Origin: a virus
Length of the DNA stretch: 22,144 nt
Reading direction: 5' to 3' (one strand)
IMG/VR virus record: IMGVR_UViG_3300048589_000791
Location: 1 to 22,144 of that record
The position numbers were made by a program, and so were the translations under genes. A model generated the notes under the pieces. The model did not search any database. It was not told the DNA's origin and was given only the letters and a program-made list of their open reading frames with translations. This document shows positions 6,198-13,477 of the stretch, one piece after another. Within the stretch, counting starts at the first letter, position 1. Each line of letters begins with the position of its first letter.

Positions 6198-6821
6198 ATG
6201 TCCGGACCTTGGAACGACTTCAACTCCGCCCAATCCAACACCAACGTCATCCCGAAGGGCACGCTCGCCAAGGTGCGCCTGACGCTCCGCCCGGGTGGCT
6301 TCGACGACCCCTCGCAGGGCTGGACCGGCGGCTGGGCGCGCCGCGCCGCCACCGGCGCCGTCTATCTCGACGCCGAATACACGGTTCTCGAGGGGCCATA
6401 TGCCCGGCGCAAGGTCTGGTCGCTGATCGGCCTCTACAGCCCCAAGGGACCGGACTGGGCGAACATGGGGCGCGGCGTGATCCGCGGTATCCTCAACTCG
6501 GCGCGCGGCGTGTCCGACAAGGACAACTCGCCCGAGGCGCAGGCCCGCCGCCGCATCAACGGGTTCGGTGATCTCGACGGCGTCGAATTCGTCGCCCGCA
6601 TCGACATCGGCACCGACACCAACGGCGAGGACAAGAACGAGATCCGCGCTGCCGTCACGCCCGACCATCGCGACTACGCCGCGCTGATGGGCGCGGTCGC
6701 GCCGCAATTCACCGCCGCCCCGGCGCAGGGCCACGCCCAGCAGCAGCCCACCACGGCCACCCAGCCCAGCCAGCCCGCGTCCGCCCCCGGCACCGCCGGT
6801 CGGCCGAGCTGGGCGCAGTAA
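6198..6821 (+). CDS. Probable phage ssDNA-binding protein (DUF669/SSB-like)
   Basis: A 207-aa protein. The N-terminal ~160 residues suggest a beta-rich domain (NVIPKGTLAKVRLTLRPGGF, then AVYLDAEYTVLEGPYARRKV, then FVARIDIGTDTNGEDKNEIR). A low-complexity Ala/Gln/Pro/Thr-rich linker follows (QGHAQQQPTTATQPSQPASA) with a short terminal peptide, GRPSWAQ. A folded OB-like core with a disordered Gln/Pro tail is the usual build of SSB-type proteins. VxxGxxxxRL plus a 'WSLIGLYSPKG' segment also occurs in phage DUF669-type replication proteins. It follows the Sak4-like ATPase, the usual SSB position. AAAGGAG lies upstream of ATG 6198. It lacks the acidic DDDIPF tip of cellular SSB. The function is inferred. 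Confidence 0.65.
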   Translation: MSGPWNDFNSAQSNTNVIPKGTLAKVRLTLRPGGFDDPSQGWTGGWARRAATGAVYLDAEYTVLEGPYARRKVWSLIGLYSPKGPDWANMGRGVIRGILNSARGVSDKDNSPEAQARRRINGFGDLDGVEFVARIDIGTDTNGEDKNEIRAAVTPDHRDYAALMGAVAPQFTAAPAQGHAQQQPTTATQPSQPASAPGTAGRPSWAQ

Positions 6822-6835
6822 GGGGGAGACCGGCC

Positions 6836-8521
6836 ATGCGCCTGCGCCCCCGCCAGAAAACCTTCGTCGAGCGCAGCGTGGCTGCGCTCGCTTCCCGCGG
6901 CAACACGCTGGGCGTGGCGCCCACCGGCGCGGGCAAGACCATCATGCTCTCGGCGGTCACCGGCGAAATGATCGGCGACGGGGCCAAGGCCTGCGTGCTG
7001 GCCCATCGCGACGAGCTGACGGCGCAGAACCGCGCCAAGTTCCAGCGCGTGGTGCCGGGCGTCGCCACATCGGTCATCGACGCCACGGAGAAGTCCTGGG
7101 GCGGCCAGGTCGCCTTCGCCATGGTGCCGACGCTGGCGCGGGCTTCGAACCTTGCCGACATGCCGCGCCTCGACCTGCTGGTCGTGGACGAGGCGCATCA
7201 CGCCGTCGCCAACAGCTACCGCCGGATCATCGACCGGGTGCGCGAGGCCAATCCCGACGCCCGCATCTTCGGGGTCACGGCGACGCCGAACCGGGGCGAC
7301 TGGAAGGGCCTGCGCGAGGTCTTCGACAATGTCGCAGATCAGGTGCGGCTGGGCGAGCTGATCGCCTCGGGCCATCTGGTGCCGCCCCGCACCTTCGTCA
7401 TCGACGTGGGCGTGCAGGACGAGTTGCGCTCGGTCCGCAAGACCATGTCGGATTTCGACATGGCGGAGGTGGCGGGCATCATGGACCGCGCCCCCGTCAC
7501 CGACGAGGTGATCCGCCACTGGAAGGAGAAGGCGGCCGACCGGCAGACCGTGGTGTTCTGCTCCACCGTCGCGCACGCCGAGCATGTCACCGAGGCGTTC
7601 AGGGCCGCAGGCGTTTCCGCCGCGCTGATCCACGGCGATCTGGCGGCAGAAACCCGCAAGGCGATCCTCGCCGACTACGCGGCGGGCGACATCCGCGTCG
7701 TCGTCAACGTGGCGGTGCTGACCGAGGGCTGGGACCATCCGCCCACCTCCTGCGTCGTGCTGCTGCGACCGAGTTCCTACAAGTCCACCATGATCCAGAT
7801 GGTCGGGCGCGGCCTGCGCACCGTCGATCCCGAGGAACATCCTGGCATCGTGAAGACCGATTGCGTCGTGCTGGACTTCGGCACTTCCAGCCTGATCCAC
7901 GGCACGCTGGAACAGGATGTCGATCTCGAGGGCAAGACCGAGGCTGGAGAGGCCCCGACCAAATCCTGCCCCGGCTGCGGCGCTGAAATCCCGCTGGCTG
8001 CCACGGAATGCCCGCTCTGTGGCGAGGTATTCCCGCGGGAGGATGAAGACGGCGGCGAAGGCGGCACGGCCCCGCTGTCCGGCTTCATCATGACCGAGAT
8101 CGACCTGTTGAAGCGGTCCAGCTTCGCATGGGTCGATCTCTTTGGCACCGACGACGCGATGATGGCCACGGGCTTCACGGCCTGGGGCGGTATCTTCTGG
8201 CTGGACGGTGCCTGGTTTGCCGTAGGCGGCGCGAAGGGCGAACGCCCGCACCTGCTGGGTGTTGGCGAACGCACCGTCTGCCTCGCACAGGCCGATGATT
8301 GGCTGAACACCCATGAAACCGACGAAAGCGCCTTCAAGACCCGTTCCTGGCTGCGCCAGCCGCCGACCGAAAAGCAGCTGCAATACTTGGCCCCCGAATG
8401 CCGCCATGATTTCGGCCTGACGCGCTATCGCGCCTCGGCGCTGATGACCTTCGGCTTCAACAAGCGCGCCATCCGCCAGTTGATCGACAGCGCGGCCAGC
8501 CCCGAGCGGAGGGCGGCATGA
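6836..8521 (+). CDS. DEAD/DEAH-box superfamily 2 helicase with zinc ribbon
   Basis: A 561-aa SF2 helicase. Motif I is APTGAGKT (28-35), motif II is DEAH (118-121), motif III is TATP in GVTATPNRGD (~150), and motif VI is QMVGRGLR (~325). A C-terminal helicase domain includes VVFCSTVAHAEHV, IHGDLAAETR and LTEGWDHPP. Around 380-400 lies a four-cysteine zinc ribbon (CPGCGAEIPL..CPLCGEVF), followed by an extra ~150-residue domain. This arrangement is typical of phage DEAD/DEAH helicases related to RecG/UvsW-like or type I/III restriction-type motors, used for replication fork remodelling or unwinding. Start 6836 is preceded by GGGGGAG. The stop at 8521 is 3 bp from the next start. It is not a restriction subunit, as no nuclease or modification partner is adjacent. 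Confidence 0.93.
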   Translation: MRLRPRQKTFVERSVAALASRGNTLGVAPTGAGKTIMLSAVTGEMIGDGAKACVLAHRDELTAQNRAKFQRVVPGVATSVIDATEKSWGGQVAFAMVPTLARASNLADMPRLDLLVVDEAHHAVANSYRRIIDRVREANPDARIFGVTATPNRGDWKGLREVFDNVADQVRLGELIASGHLVPPRTFVIDVGVQDELRSVRKTMSDFDMAEVAGIMDRAPVTDEVIRHWKEKAADRQTVVFCSTVAHAEHVTEAFRAAGVSAALIHGDLAAETRKAILADYAAGDIRVVVNVAVLTEGWDHPPTSCVVLLRPSSYKSTMIQMVGRGLRTVDPEEHPGIVKTDCVVLDFGTSSLIHGTLEQDVDLEGKTEAGEAPTKSCPGCGAEIPLAATECPLCGEVFPREDEDGGEGGTAPLSGFIMTEIDLLKRSSFAWVDLFGTDDAMMATGFTAWGGIFWLDGAWFAVGGAKGERPHLLGVGERTVCLAQADDWLNTHETDESAFKTRSWLRQPPTEKQLQYLAPECRHDFGLTRYRASALMTFGFNKRAIRQLIDSAASPERRAA

Positions 8522-8524
8522 CCC

Positions 8525-8935
8525 ATGACCTCCATCACCATCATCACGGCCGAGGACCGGCGGCGGCTTTGGCATCCGCGTGGAACGCTCTGTGCTGTCT
8601 GCCGGCAACCCAGCCGTGGCTTTGGCTGGTTCGATCCGCACCGGTCGAAGCGGCCCCGGCCATCGGTCTGGTTCTGCTCGATGTCCTGCCAAGGCTACTG
8701 GACGCGTTTGGCGCGGGAGCGTGTGGCCATGGTTGACCTGACCGATGAAGAGCGCGCGGCCATCGCCGCCACCATGAAACGCGTCGCCTTGCTGATGGAC
8801 GAGATCGGATGGGCCACCCCGCTGGCTGGTCTGACCGAGGCGCAAGTGCGTGCCCTTATCGAGGAGTCCGTCGAGGGCTTCCGCGAGGCCATGTCCGACA
8901 TCGCGAAGGCCAATGCGCCGGAGGTGCCGTTTTGA
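8525..8935 (+). CDS. Zinc-finger protein, DUF6511-like
   Basis: A 136-aa protein with a four-cysteine treble-clef-like motif near the N-terminus (CAVCRQP at ~23-29, then VWFCSMSCQGYW at ~48-59). A helical C-terminal half follows (LTDEERAAIAATMKRVALLM, then LTEAQVRALIEESVEGFREA). To my recollection this matches DUF6511, small proteins that sit between the helicase and nuclease genes in alphaproteobacterial phages; function unknown. The start at 8525 lies just after the helicase stop, with GGAGG about 11 bases upstream. Its stop overlaps the TTG start of the nuclease gene by TTGA. A role in docking to nucleic acid or partner enzymes is a guess. Confidence 0.8.
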   Translation: MTSITIITAEDRRRLWHPRGTLCAVCRQPSRGFGWFDPHRSKRPRPSVWFCSMSCQGYWTRLARERVAMVDLTDEERAAIAATMKRVALLMDEIGWATPLAGLTEAQVRALIEESVEGFREAMSDIAKANAPEVPF

Positions 8936-9702
8936 CGCTGGACTTCAATCACCGCCCGAGCTTCGCCGAGCAGGTCAATGCCGCCGTCGATCAGGCGCTG
9001 ACCGCCGATCAGGCAACACGCACGCCCCGCGACTATCTTGGCGGCTCTCGCCTCGGCCACGCCTGCGAGCGCGCCCTGCAGTTCGAGTTTACTGCGACGC
9101 CGAAGGACGACGGTCAGGACTTCTCAGGCCAGTCGCTGCGCATCTTCGCCATCGGCCACGCGCTCGAGGATCTGGCCGTCACCTGGCTGCGCGGCGCGGG
9201 CTTCGATCTCTATACCCGCAAGGGCAACCGCCCCGATGGCGGCCAGTTCGGCTTCTCGGTCGCGGGGGGACGCATCCGCGGTCATGTCGACGGCATCATC
9301 GCCGAAGGCCCCGAAGGCTTCGGTCTGGCCGTTCCCGCCCTCTGGGAATGCAAGACGATGAACGCGAAGAACTGGCGCGCCTGCGTCAAGGACGGCGTGA
9401 CCAAGTCGAAGCCGGTCTATGCCGCCCAGATCGCGGTCTATCAGGCTTACATGGAAACCAGCGTGCCCGGCATCAGCACCGCGCCCGCCGTGTTCTCCGC
9501 GATCAACAAGGACACGGCCGAGATGCACCACGAGCTGGTGCCCTTCGATGCCGATCTCGCGCAGCGCATGTCCGACCGGGGCGTGCGGATCCTTCAGGCG
9601 ACCGATGCGGGCGAGCTTCTGCCGCGCGTGGCCACCACGCCCGACTTCTTCGAATGCCGCTTCTGCCCGTGGTCCGAGCGCTGCTGGGGGCTGCCCGCAT
9701 GA
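8932..9702 (+). CDS. PD-(D/E)XK nuclease, Cas4/RecB-like, with probable Fe-S cysteines
   Basis: A 256-aa RecB/Cas4-type nuclease. The metal-binding acid is in GRIRGHVDGIIA (~115-122), the E-x-K in LWECKTM (~138-143), and the trailing Q in AAQIAVYQAYM. One cysteine near residue 45 (LGHACERA) and three near the C-terminus (~242, 245, 251; ECRFCPWSERCWG) match the four-cysteine 4Fe-4S arrangement of Cas4 and AddB enzymes. Such nucleases resect DNA ends, giving single strands for annealing proteins like the Sak4-like ATPase here. The start is a TTG at 8932, preceded by GGAGGTG, and overlaps the upstream stop as TTGA. The frame continues to 8809 but overlaps the previous gene. There are no Cas1/Cas2 or CRISPR repeats, so this is a phage exonuclease and not a CRISPR component. 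Confidence 0.9.
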   Translation: MTLDFNHRPSFAEQVNAAVDQALTADQATRTPRDYLGGSRLGHACERALQFEFTATPKDDGQDFSGQSLRIFAIGHALEDLAVTWLRGAGFDLYTRKGNRPDGGQFGFSVAGGRIRGHVDGIIAEGPEGFGLAVPALWECKTMNAKNWRACVKDGVTKSKPVYAAQIAVYQAYMETSVPGISTAPAVFSAINKDTAEMHHELVPFDADLAQRMSDRGVRILQATDAGELLPRVATTPDFFECRFCPWSERCWGLPA

Positions 9703-12020
9703 GCGACGACGGCATCCTGCACTTCAACCCGTGGATGGACTTCAACGACGGGCCGCCGTCCGAGAACCCCTTCGGCTGCGACCCCGACCTCGGGCAGATC
9801 GCCGTCTTCCTCGATACCGTGTTCAGCTGGTGCGAGGGGCTGATCCCGCTCCGCGGCTTCGTCGACAAGGGTCAGGGCCGGGACGGCAAGCCGCACAACA
9901 TCTGGATCACGGCCGACGACACCGCGCCGGGGAAACTCGCGACCTTCGCCGCATGGGCGAACCGCGAGGGCGCCGCCGTCTATGTCATTCCCGGCACGGT
10001 CGAGGAACAGGGCCAGGCCCGCGCCGCCGACGTGCTGCAGATGCAGGCCATCGTCGTCGATCTCGATGCGGGCGACATCCCGGCCAAGCTGGACCATGTC
10101 ACCCGCCACCTCGGCGCGCCCACGCTCATCATCGAAAGCGGCGGACGCACGCCCGAGGGCGCGGCGAAGCTCCATGTCTGGTGGAAACTGACCGAACCCG
10201 CCGAGAGCGAAGAGCTGGCCACTCTCTGCCGCCTGCGCGGCGAGATCGCCGTGAAGGTCGGCGGCGACACGCATTTCCGCTCGGCCCACCAGCCGATCCG
10301 GGTGCCGGGCACGGTCTATCACAAGCATGGCCACCAGCGCCTCGTGCAGATCCGCGAACATCGCGCCATTGAGGTAGACCTAGCGGATTTCGGCGAGAAG
10401 GTCGCCGAGATGCCGCCGCTGCCCGGCGTGGGCTTCGCCAGTGACGTTGCCACGGCGACTGTGAAGCCCGGCATCGACGCAGTGCTCACCACGCCGGTTC
10501 GCGAAGGCGCGGTCGACGACTGGTCCCGGTTCCAGAGGGCGAGCGCCGCCATTGGCCATTACGTCCGACTGGTGCACGAGGGCCGCCTCGACCCCTTTGC
10601 AGGCTGGGAGGCGATCTGCGGCTACAACGCCGCCATGCTGCGCCCATCCTGGCCGCTCGATCGGCTTCAGGCAGAGTTCGAGCGGCTCTGGACGCTGCAT
10701 GTGAAGCGCAATGGTCCACCGCTCCTGCGCGCGGCCCACGCCGATGCCCCGTCCAGCCCGCTGCCTACCTTCAGCCTCGGCGCGCTGCTGGATGACACGG
10801 GCCCGATGCCCGAGGACATCATCGGCCCCCGCGTACTGACGCCGGGCGGGCTGCTGGTGCTGGGCGGTGCGCCCAAGGTCGGCAAGAGCGACTTCCTGAT
10901 CTCATGGCTCGTGCACATGGCGGCGGGCGTGCCCTTCCTCGGCTTCACGCCGCCACGGCCGCTGCGCGTGTTCTACCTGCAAGCCGAGATCCAGTATCAC
11001 TACCTGCGCGAGCGCCTGCAGCAGATCGCGCTGCCCGCCGCCGTCATCGCCGCCGCGCGTGACACCTTCATCGCCACGCCGAAGCTGAAGCTGCTGCTCG
11101 ACGCGGAGGGCGTCGCCCGCGTCACCGAGGCGATCCGGGCCGCATTTCCCGACGCGCCACCGGACATCATCGTCATCGATCCGATCCGCAACCTGTTCGA
11201 CGGCGGTCCTGATGGCGGTGGCGAGAATGACAACACCGCCATGATGTTCTTCCTGAAGGACCGGGTGGAGCTCCTGCGCGAGGCGGTGAACGCGGACGCG
11301 GGCGTCATCCTCGCCCACCACACCCGCAAGGCCAGCAAGCACCAGGTCAAGGACGATCCCTTCCTCGCCCTCTCCGGCGCCAGCGCGCTGCGCGGCTTCT
11401 ACACCTCGGGACTGCTCATGCACCGGCCTGACGAGGACAGCTGCGTCCGCAGGCTGGAGATCGAGCTGCGCAACGGCCCCGCGCTGCCGGGCAAGCTCAT
11501 CGACAAGGTGAAGGGCGAGTGGGTCGAGCTGAACCCGCTGAACGAGCGCCTGGTGCGCAAGGAAGTCGGCGCGAAGCTCGATGCCGAACGGCTGCGCAAG
11601 CACGATGTCATCCTCGGCATGCTGCTGGATGAGGCGGCCGGTGAGCGCCTCTACACCGCCATGCAGTTCGCCGAGACCTTCGAGAACCGGGGCGGTCTGG
11701 GCAGCAAGCACACGATCCGCGAGCGCCTGAGCGTCCTCGGTACGAAGGGCTTCGTGAAGTTCCTGCGTGACCCCTCAGGGTTCGGCTACCCCGTCACCCG
11801 GTCCCGGTTCGGCTATCTCTGCGTCGAGAGGATGCAGTTCGGCGCACCCGTCGATCATGTCGATCCAGACACCGGCGAGGTCACCACCGAGGTCCGCCCG
11901 GTCCTGCCCAGCCACTTCAAATGCCCCCAGTCCGGGCTCTGCCTGCAGGTCGAAAACCCCGCCGTCTGGGTCTACCCGGAGGGGCTGGAGGACGACCTAA
12001 CTCATATGAGTGAGGCCTGA
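9699..12020 (+). CDS. Primase-helicase: AEP-type primase domain fused to a RecA-like (RepA/AAA_25) helicase
   Basis: A 773-aa replication protein with two modules. The N-terminal half resembles archaeo-eukaryotic-type (RepB/Prim-Pol) primases: VVDLDAGD (~118-125) supplies the acidic DxD, LHVWWKL the strand with conserved His, and HQPIRVPGTVYHKHG the third motif. The C-terminal half is a RecA-fold helicase: Walker A GGAPKVGKSD (~388-397), Walker B IIVIDPIRNLF (~488-498), then VILAHHTRK. It should prime and unwind DNA at the element's origin. ATG 9699 overlaps the nuclease stop by ATGA; a longer upstream frame exists but lies within the nuclease gene. The last codons and stop lie inside the ATGAGTTAGG repeat cluster, so the coding end and a probable origin or operator overlap. 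Confidence 0.9.
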   Translation: MSDDGILHFNPWMDFNDGPPSENPFGCDPDLGQIAVFLDTVFSWCEGLIPLRGFVDKGQGRDGKPHNIWITADDTAPGKLATFAAWANREGAAVYVIPGTVEEQGQARAADVLQMQAIVVDLDAGDIPAKLDHVTRHLGAPTLIIESGGRTPEGAAKLHVWWKLTEPAESEELATLCRLRGEIAVKVGGDTHFRSAHQPIRVPGTVYHKHGHQRLVQIREHRAIEVDLADFGEKVAEMPPLPGVGFASDVATATVKPGIDAVLTTPVREGAVDDWSRFQRASAAIGHYVRLVHEGRLDPFAGWEAICGYNAAMLRPSWPLDRLQAEFERLWTLHVKRNGPPLLRAAHADAPSSPLPTFSLGALLDDTGPMPEDIIGPRVLTPGGLLVLGGAPKVGKSDFLISWLVHMAAGVPFLGFTPPRPLRVFYLQAEIQYHYLRERLQQIALPAAVIAAARDTFIATPKLKLLLDAEGVARVTEAIRAAFPDAPPDIIVIDPIRNLFDGGPDGGGENDNTAMMFFLKDRVELLREAVNADAGVILAHHTRKASKHQVKDDPFLALSGASALRGFYTSGLLMHRPDEDSCVRRLEIELRNGPALPGKLIDKVKGEWVELNPLNERLVRKEVGAKLDAERLRKHDVILGMLLDEAAGERLYTAMQFAETFENRGGLGSKHTIRERLSVLGTKGFVKFLRDPSGFGYPVTRSRFGYLCVERMQFGAPVDHVDPDTGEVTTEVRPVLPSHFKCPQSGLCLQVENPAVWVYPEGLEDDLTHMSEA

Positions 12021-12097
12021 CTCATATGACAGCGCCAACTGTGCACTCAATGAAATCAAAGGTTTACGAGAAAATATGAGTTAGGTCCCGAACTCAT
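11996..12097. repeat. Five-copy ATGAGTTAGG-like decamer cluster (iteron-like; candidate origin or operator)
   Basis: The decamer occurs at 12006-12015 (ATGAGTGAGG) and 12076-12085 (ATGAGTTAGG) on the plus strand. On the minus strand it occurs at 11996-12005 (ATGAGTTAGG), 12016-12025 (ATGAGTCAGG) and 12088-12097 (ATGAGTTCGG). Pairs make palindromes. Bases 12002-12029 are a 28-bp palindrome with 13 of 14 base pairs complementary (arms TCATATGAGT/ACTCATATGA, centre AGGCCT). Bases 12076-12097 pair at 9 of 11 positions. An A/T-richer stretch (12048-12076) lies between them. Iterated sites plus A/T-rich DNA at the end of the primase-helicase gene resemble a replication origin or a strong operator for the RuvC-like operon downstream. 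Confidence 0.65.
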
Positions 12098-12102
12098 GCC
12101 CG

Positions 12103-12159
12103 AAGACTTCATGAAGTCTTATTCCCCAATGATTTCAGCCACTTGTTCTCCCCGGAACA
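12103..12159. promoter_or_regulatory. Perfect 18-bp palindrome and a TGTTC-N6-GAACA dyad
   Basis: Bases 12103-12120 (AAGACTTCATGAAGTCTT) are a perfect 18-bp palindrome immediately after the decamer cluster. At 12144-12159 a second dyad reads TGTTC, six bases, GAACA. Neither is coding, and neither matches the alphaproteobacterial LexA direct repeat (GTTC-N7-GTTC). They are likely protein-binding sites in the 340-bp gap 12021-12360, which has no gene. The palindrome has no T-run after it, so a terminator is unlikely. Confidence 0.5.
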
Positions 12160-12174
12160 GTTAGGTGTCAAACC

Positions 12175-12323
12175 CCCATACTACGTATGGGAGGGCCACC
12201 CCACAGGGTTGGCCACTCCTCCCATACGTCCGGGCCAGCCGCGCGCGCCGCCGTGACGGTCTGTTGTGCTTCTCGATCCGACGACGGCGGCCCCGTACCG
12301 CCAAGCACCAGACCGCCGTCGTC
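12175..12323 (+). promoter_or_regulatory. Leader with two sets of mutually exclusive hairpins before the RuvC-like gene
   Basis: Set 1: CCCATAC (12175-12181) can pair with GTATGGG (12185-12191). Alternatively ACGTATGGGAGG (12183-12194) pairs perfectly over 12 bp with CCTCCCATACGT (12218-12229), enclosing a second small stem GCCA/TGGC (12195-12198 with 12210-12213). Set 2: GACGACGGCGG (12280-12290) pairs perfectly over 11 bp with CCGCCGTCGTC (12313-12323), while CCGCCGT (12248-12254) can compete for the same strand. These alternatives resemble an attenuator-like leader or clustered operators. The Shine-Dalgarno AAGGAG (12349-12354) lies downstream, so control would be by termination or antitermination rather than direct SD masking. 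No ligand class is recognised. Confidence 0.5.
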
Positions 12324-12360
12324 TTCCACCACCACAGGCCACCGGCAAAGGAGACCCATT

Positions 12361-12900
12361 ATGGCTCAGCCGACTCTGATCCCGAATTGCGACGGCGCAA
12401 GGTTTGAATCGCTGCCGCTAGACACCCCCCGCAACCGCTGCATCCTCGCGCTCGACCTCGGCACCTCGACCGGCTGGGCGATCCGTGGCCATGACGGCCT
12501 GATCACCAGCGGCACCGTCTCGCTGCGTCCCGGCCGCTTCGTCGGCGGTGGCATGCGCTACCTGCGCTTCACGAACTGGCTGACCGAGATCGACCGGCTG
12601 TCCGGTCCTGTCGCCGCGATCTGGTTCGAGGAGGTCCGCCGCCACGCGGGCACCGACGCGAGCCACATCTACGGCGGGCTCATGGCCACGCTGACCGCAT
12701 GGGCCGAGCTGCGCGGCGTGCCCTACGAGGGCGTCCCGGTCGGCACGATCAAGCGTCATGCCGCAGGCAAAGGCAACGCCGACAAGGCCGCCATGGTCGC
12801 CGCCGTCCGCGCCCGCGGCTTCAGCCCGGCCGACGATAACGAGGCCGACGCCATCGCCATCCTGCTCTGGGCGATCGAGACGAAGGGAGGTGTCGCATGA
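12361..12900 (+). CDS. RuvC-like Holliday-junction resolvase (RNase H fold)
   Basis: A 179-aa protein. ILALDLGTSTGWAI places the first catalytic Asp at ~32, IWFEEVRRHA the Glu at ~90, and DDNEADAIAILLWA the terminal acidic cluster at ~158-163. TIKRHAAGKGNADKAAMVAA is the usual helix before it. These are the RuvC/RNase H-fold signatures, and length fits RuvC (~170 aa). Phage versions resolve branched recombination intermediates before packaging, which suits the Sak4/nuclease/helicase set upstream. ATG 12361 is set by AAGGAG seven bases upstream; the frame extends to 12187 but crosses the hairpin leader. Its stop overlaps the next gene by ATGA. Confidence 0.88.
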   Translation: MAQPTLIPNCDGARFESLPLDTPRNRCILALDLGTSTGWAIRGHDGLITSGTVSLRPGRFVGGGMRYLRFTNWLTEIDRLSGPVAAIWFEEVRRHAGTDASHIYGGLMATLTAWAELRGVPYEGVPVGTIKRHAAGKGNADKAAMVAAVRARGFSPADDNEADAIAILLWAIETKGGVA

Positions 12901-13097
12901 GATGGCATCCCCACGGCTACGGCGGCCGACGCCGGGATCCCGAGCAGGTCAAGCGCGAGGGTTGGCAGGAACAGGGCGTCCTCGCGGTCTCCGCCGATGA
13001 CGACCGCCTCACCTGGCCCGAGCGTGAACTGGTCCGCCAGCTCGGCGAAAAGCTCTACGGCCCGCGTCCCTCCGACGGGGAGGCGCGCCATGGCTGA
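12897..13097 (+). CDS. Small hypothetical protein between RuvC-like and DUF6362-like genes
   Basis: A 66-aa hydrophilic protein beginning MRWHPHGYGGRRRDPEQVKR, then EGWQEQGVLAVSADDDRLTW, and ending in a polar, charged tail. It overlaps the RuvC-like stop by ATGA and the following start by 8 bp, which is typical of a co-translated phage operon. SRL-type DNA-binding motifs are not visible; a short helix (WPERELVRQLGEKLYG) may mediate protein contacts. No family is recognised. Third-position G/C bias and tight packing support that it is translated. Confidence 0.7.
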   Translation: MRWHPHGYGGRRRDPEQVKREGWQEQGVLAVSADDDRLTWPERELVRQLGEKLYGPRPSDGEARHG

Positions 13098-13470
13098 TCG
13101 CGAATGGACCGCCGACTGCGTCGCCGATCATTTCGAGGAGGCGTTCCGCACCCTGCGCAAGCTGCCGCCGGTGAAGGCGCAGGGCTACTTCAACACCTGG
13201 CCCGACATCGTGCGGACCAGCCGCGAGATCGCGGCGATGGAGCCGCAGCCGATGCGGGTCTGGCCCTCGGCCGCCGCGATCACCCGGCTCGAGCAGACCT
13301 TCGACTGGGTGCTCTGGATTGAGGAGGCGGAGCGCAAGCTGGTCTGGTCCCGCGCAGCCCGTGTGCCGTGGAAGCAGATCAGCGGCGAGCTGGGGTGCGA
13401 CCGCACGACCGCATGGCGGCGTTGGCAGCTGGCACTGACCAAGATCGCTGCGCGCCTGAATGCGCAGTGA
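13090..13470 (+). CDS. DUF6362-like helix-turn-helix protein
   Basis: A 126-aa protein. The C-terminal part (ARVPWKQISGELGCDRTTAW then RRWQLALTKIAARLN) is a sigma-region-4-like HTH. The N-terminal part (WTADCVADHFEEAFRTLRKL then KAQGYFNTWPDIVRTSREIA) is helical with conserved-looking aromatics. I believe this corresponds to DUF6362, a family seen in alphaproteobacterial phages, though the name is from memory. ATG 13090 is preceded by GGGGAGG. It is the last gene of the rightward replication block. Two dyads follow, including the strong hairpin at 13539-13573 that likely ends transcription. It could be a late-gene activator or antiterminator, given its location before the modification and packaging genes; that is inference. 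Confidence 0.8.
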   Translation: MADREWTADCVADHFEEAFRTLRKLPPVKAQGYFNTWPDIVRTSREIAAMEPQPMRVWPSAAAITRLEQTFDWVLWIEEAERKLVWSRAARVPWKQISGELGCDRTTAWRRWQLALTKIAARLNAQ

Positions 13471-13477
13471 CTCCAAT

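Noticed and set aside
8518-8736. His-rich small frame (HHHHH run) at the end of the helicase gene
   Set aside because: It overlaps the DUF6511-like gene out of frame. The His run is the shifted reading of a CATCACCATCATCAC stretch that gives SITIITA in the accepted gene.
6674-8845. Long minus-strand open frame (about 723 codons) opposite the helicase
   Set aside because: It is the complement of a well-supported SF2 helicase; no Shine-Dalgarno, motif or sensible composition is seen.
8850-9698. Upstream extension of the primase-helicase frame
   Set aside because: This part lies in the +1 frame of the PD-(D/E)XK nuclease gene and is Arg-rich without motifs. The ATGA overlap at 9699 and the start of recognisable sequence fix the true start.
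8932-9702. Cas4-like nuclease as a sign of CRISPR
   Set aside because: No repeat-spacer array and no Cas1, Cas2 or effector gene occurs in the window. Phage RecB/Cas4-like exonucleases are common.
12144-12159. LexA (SOS) box
   Set aside because: The alphaproteobacterial LexA site is a direct repeat (GTTC-N7-GTTC). Here the halves are inverted with six bases between them.
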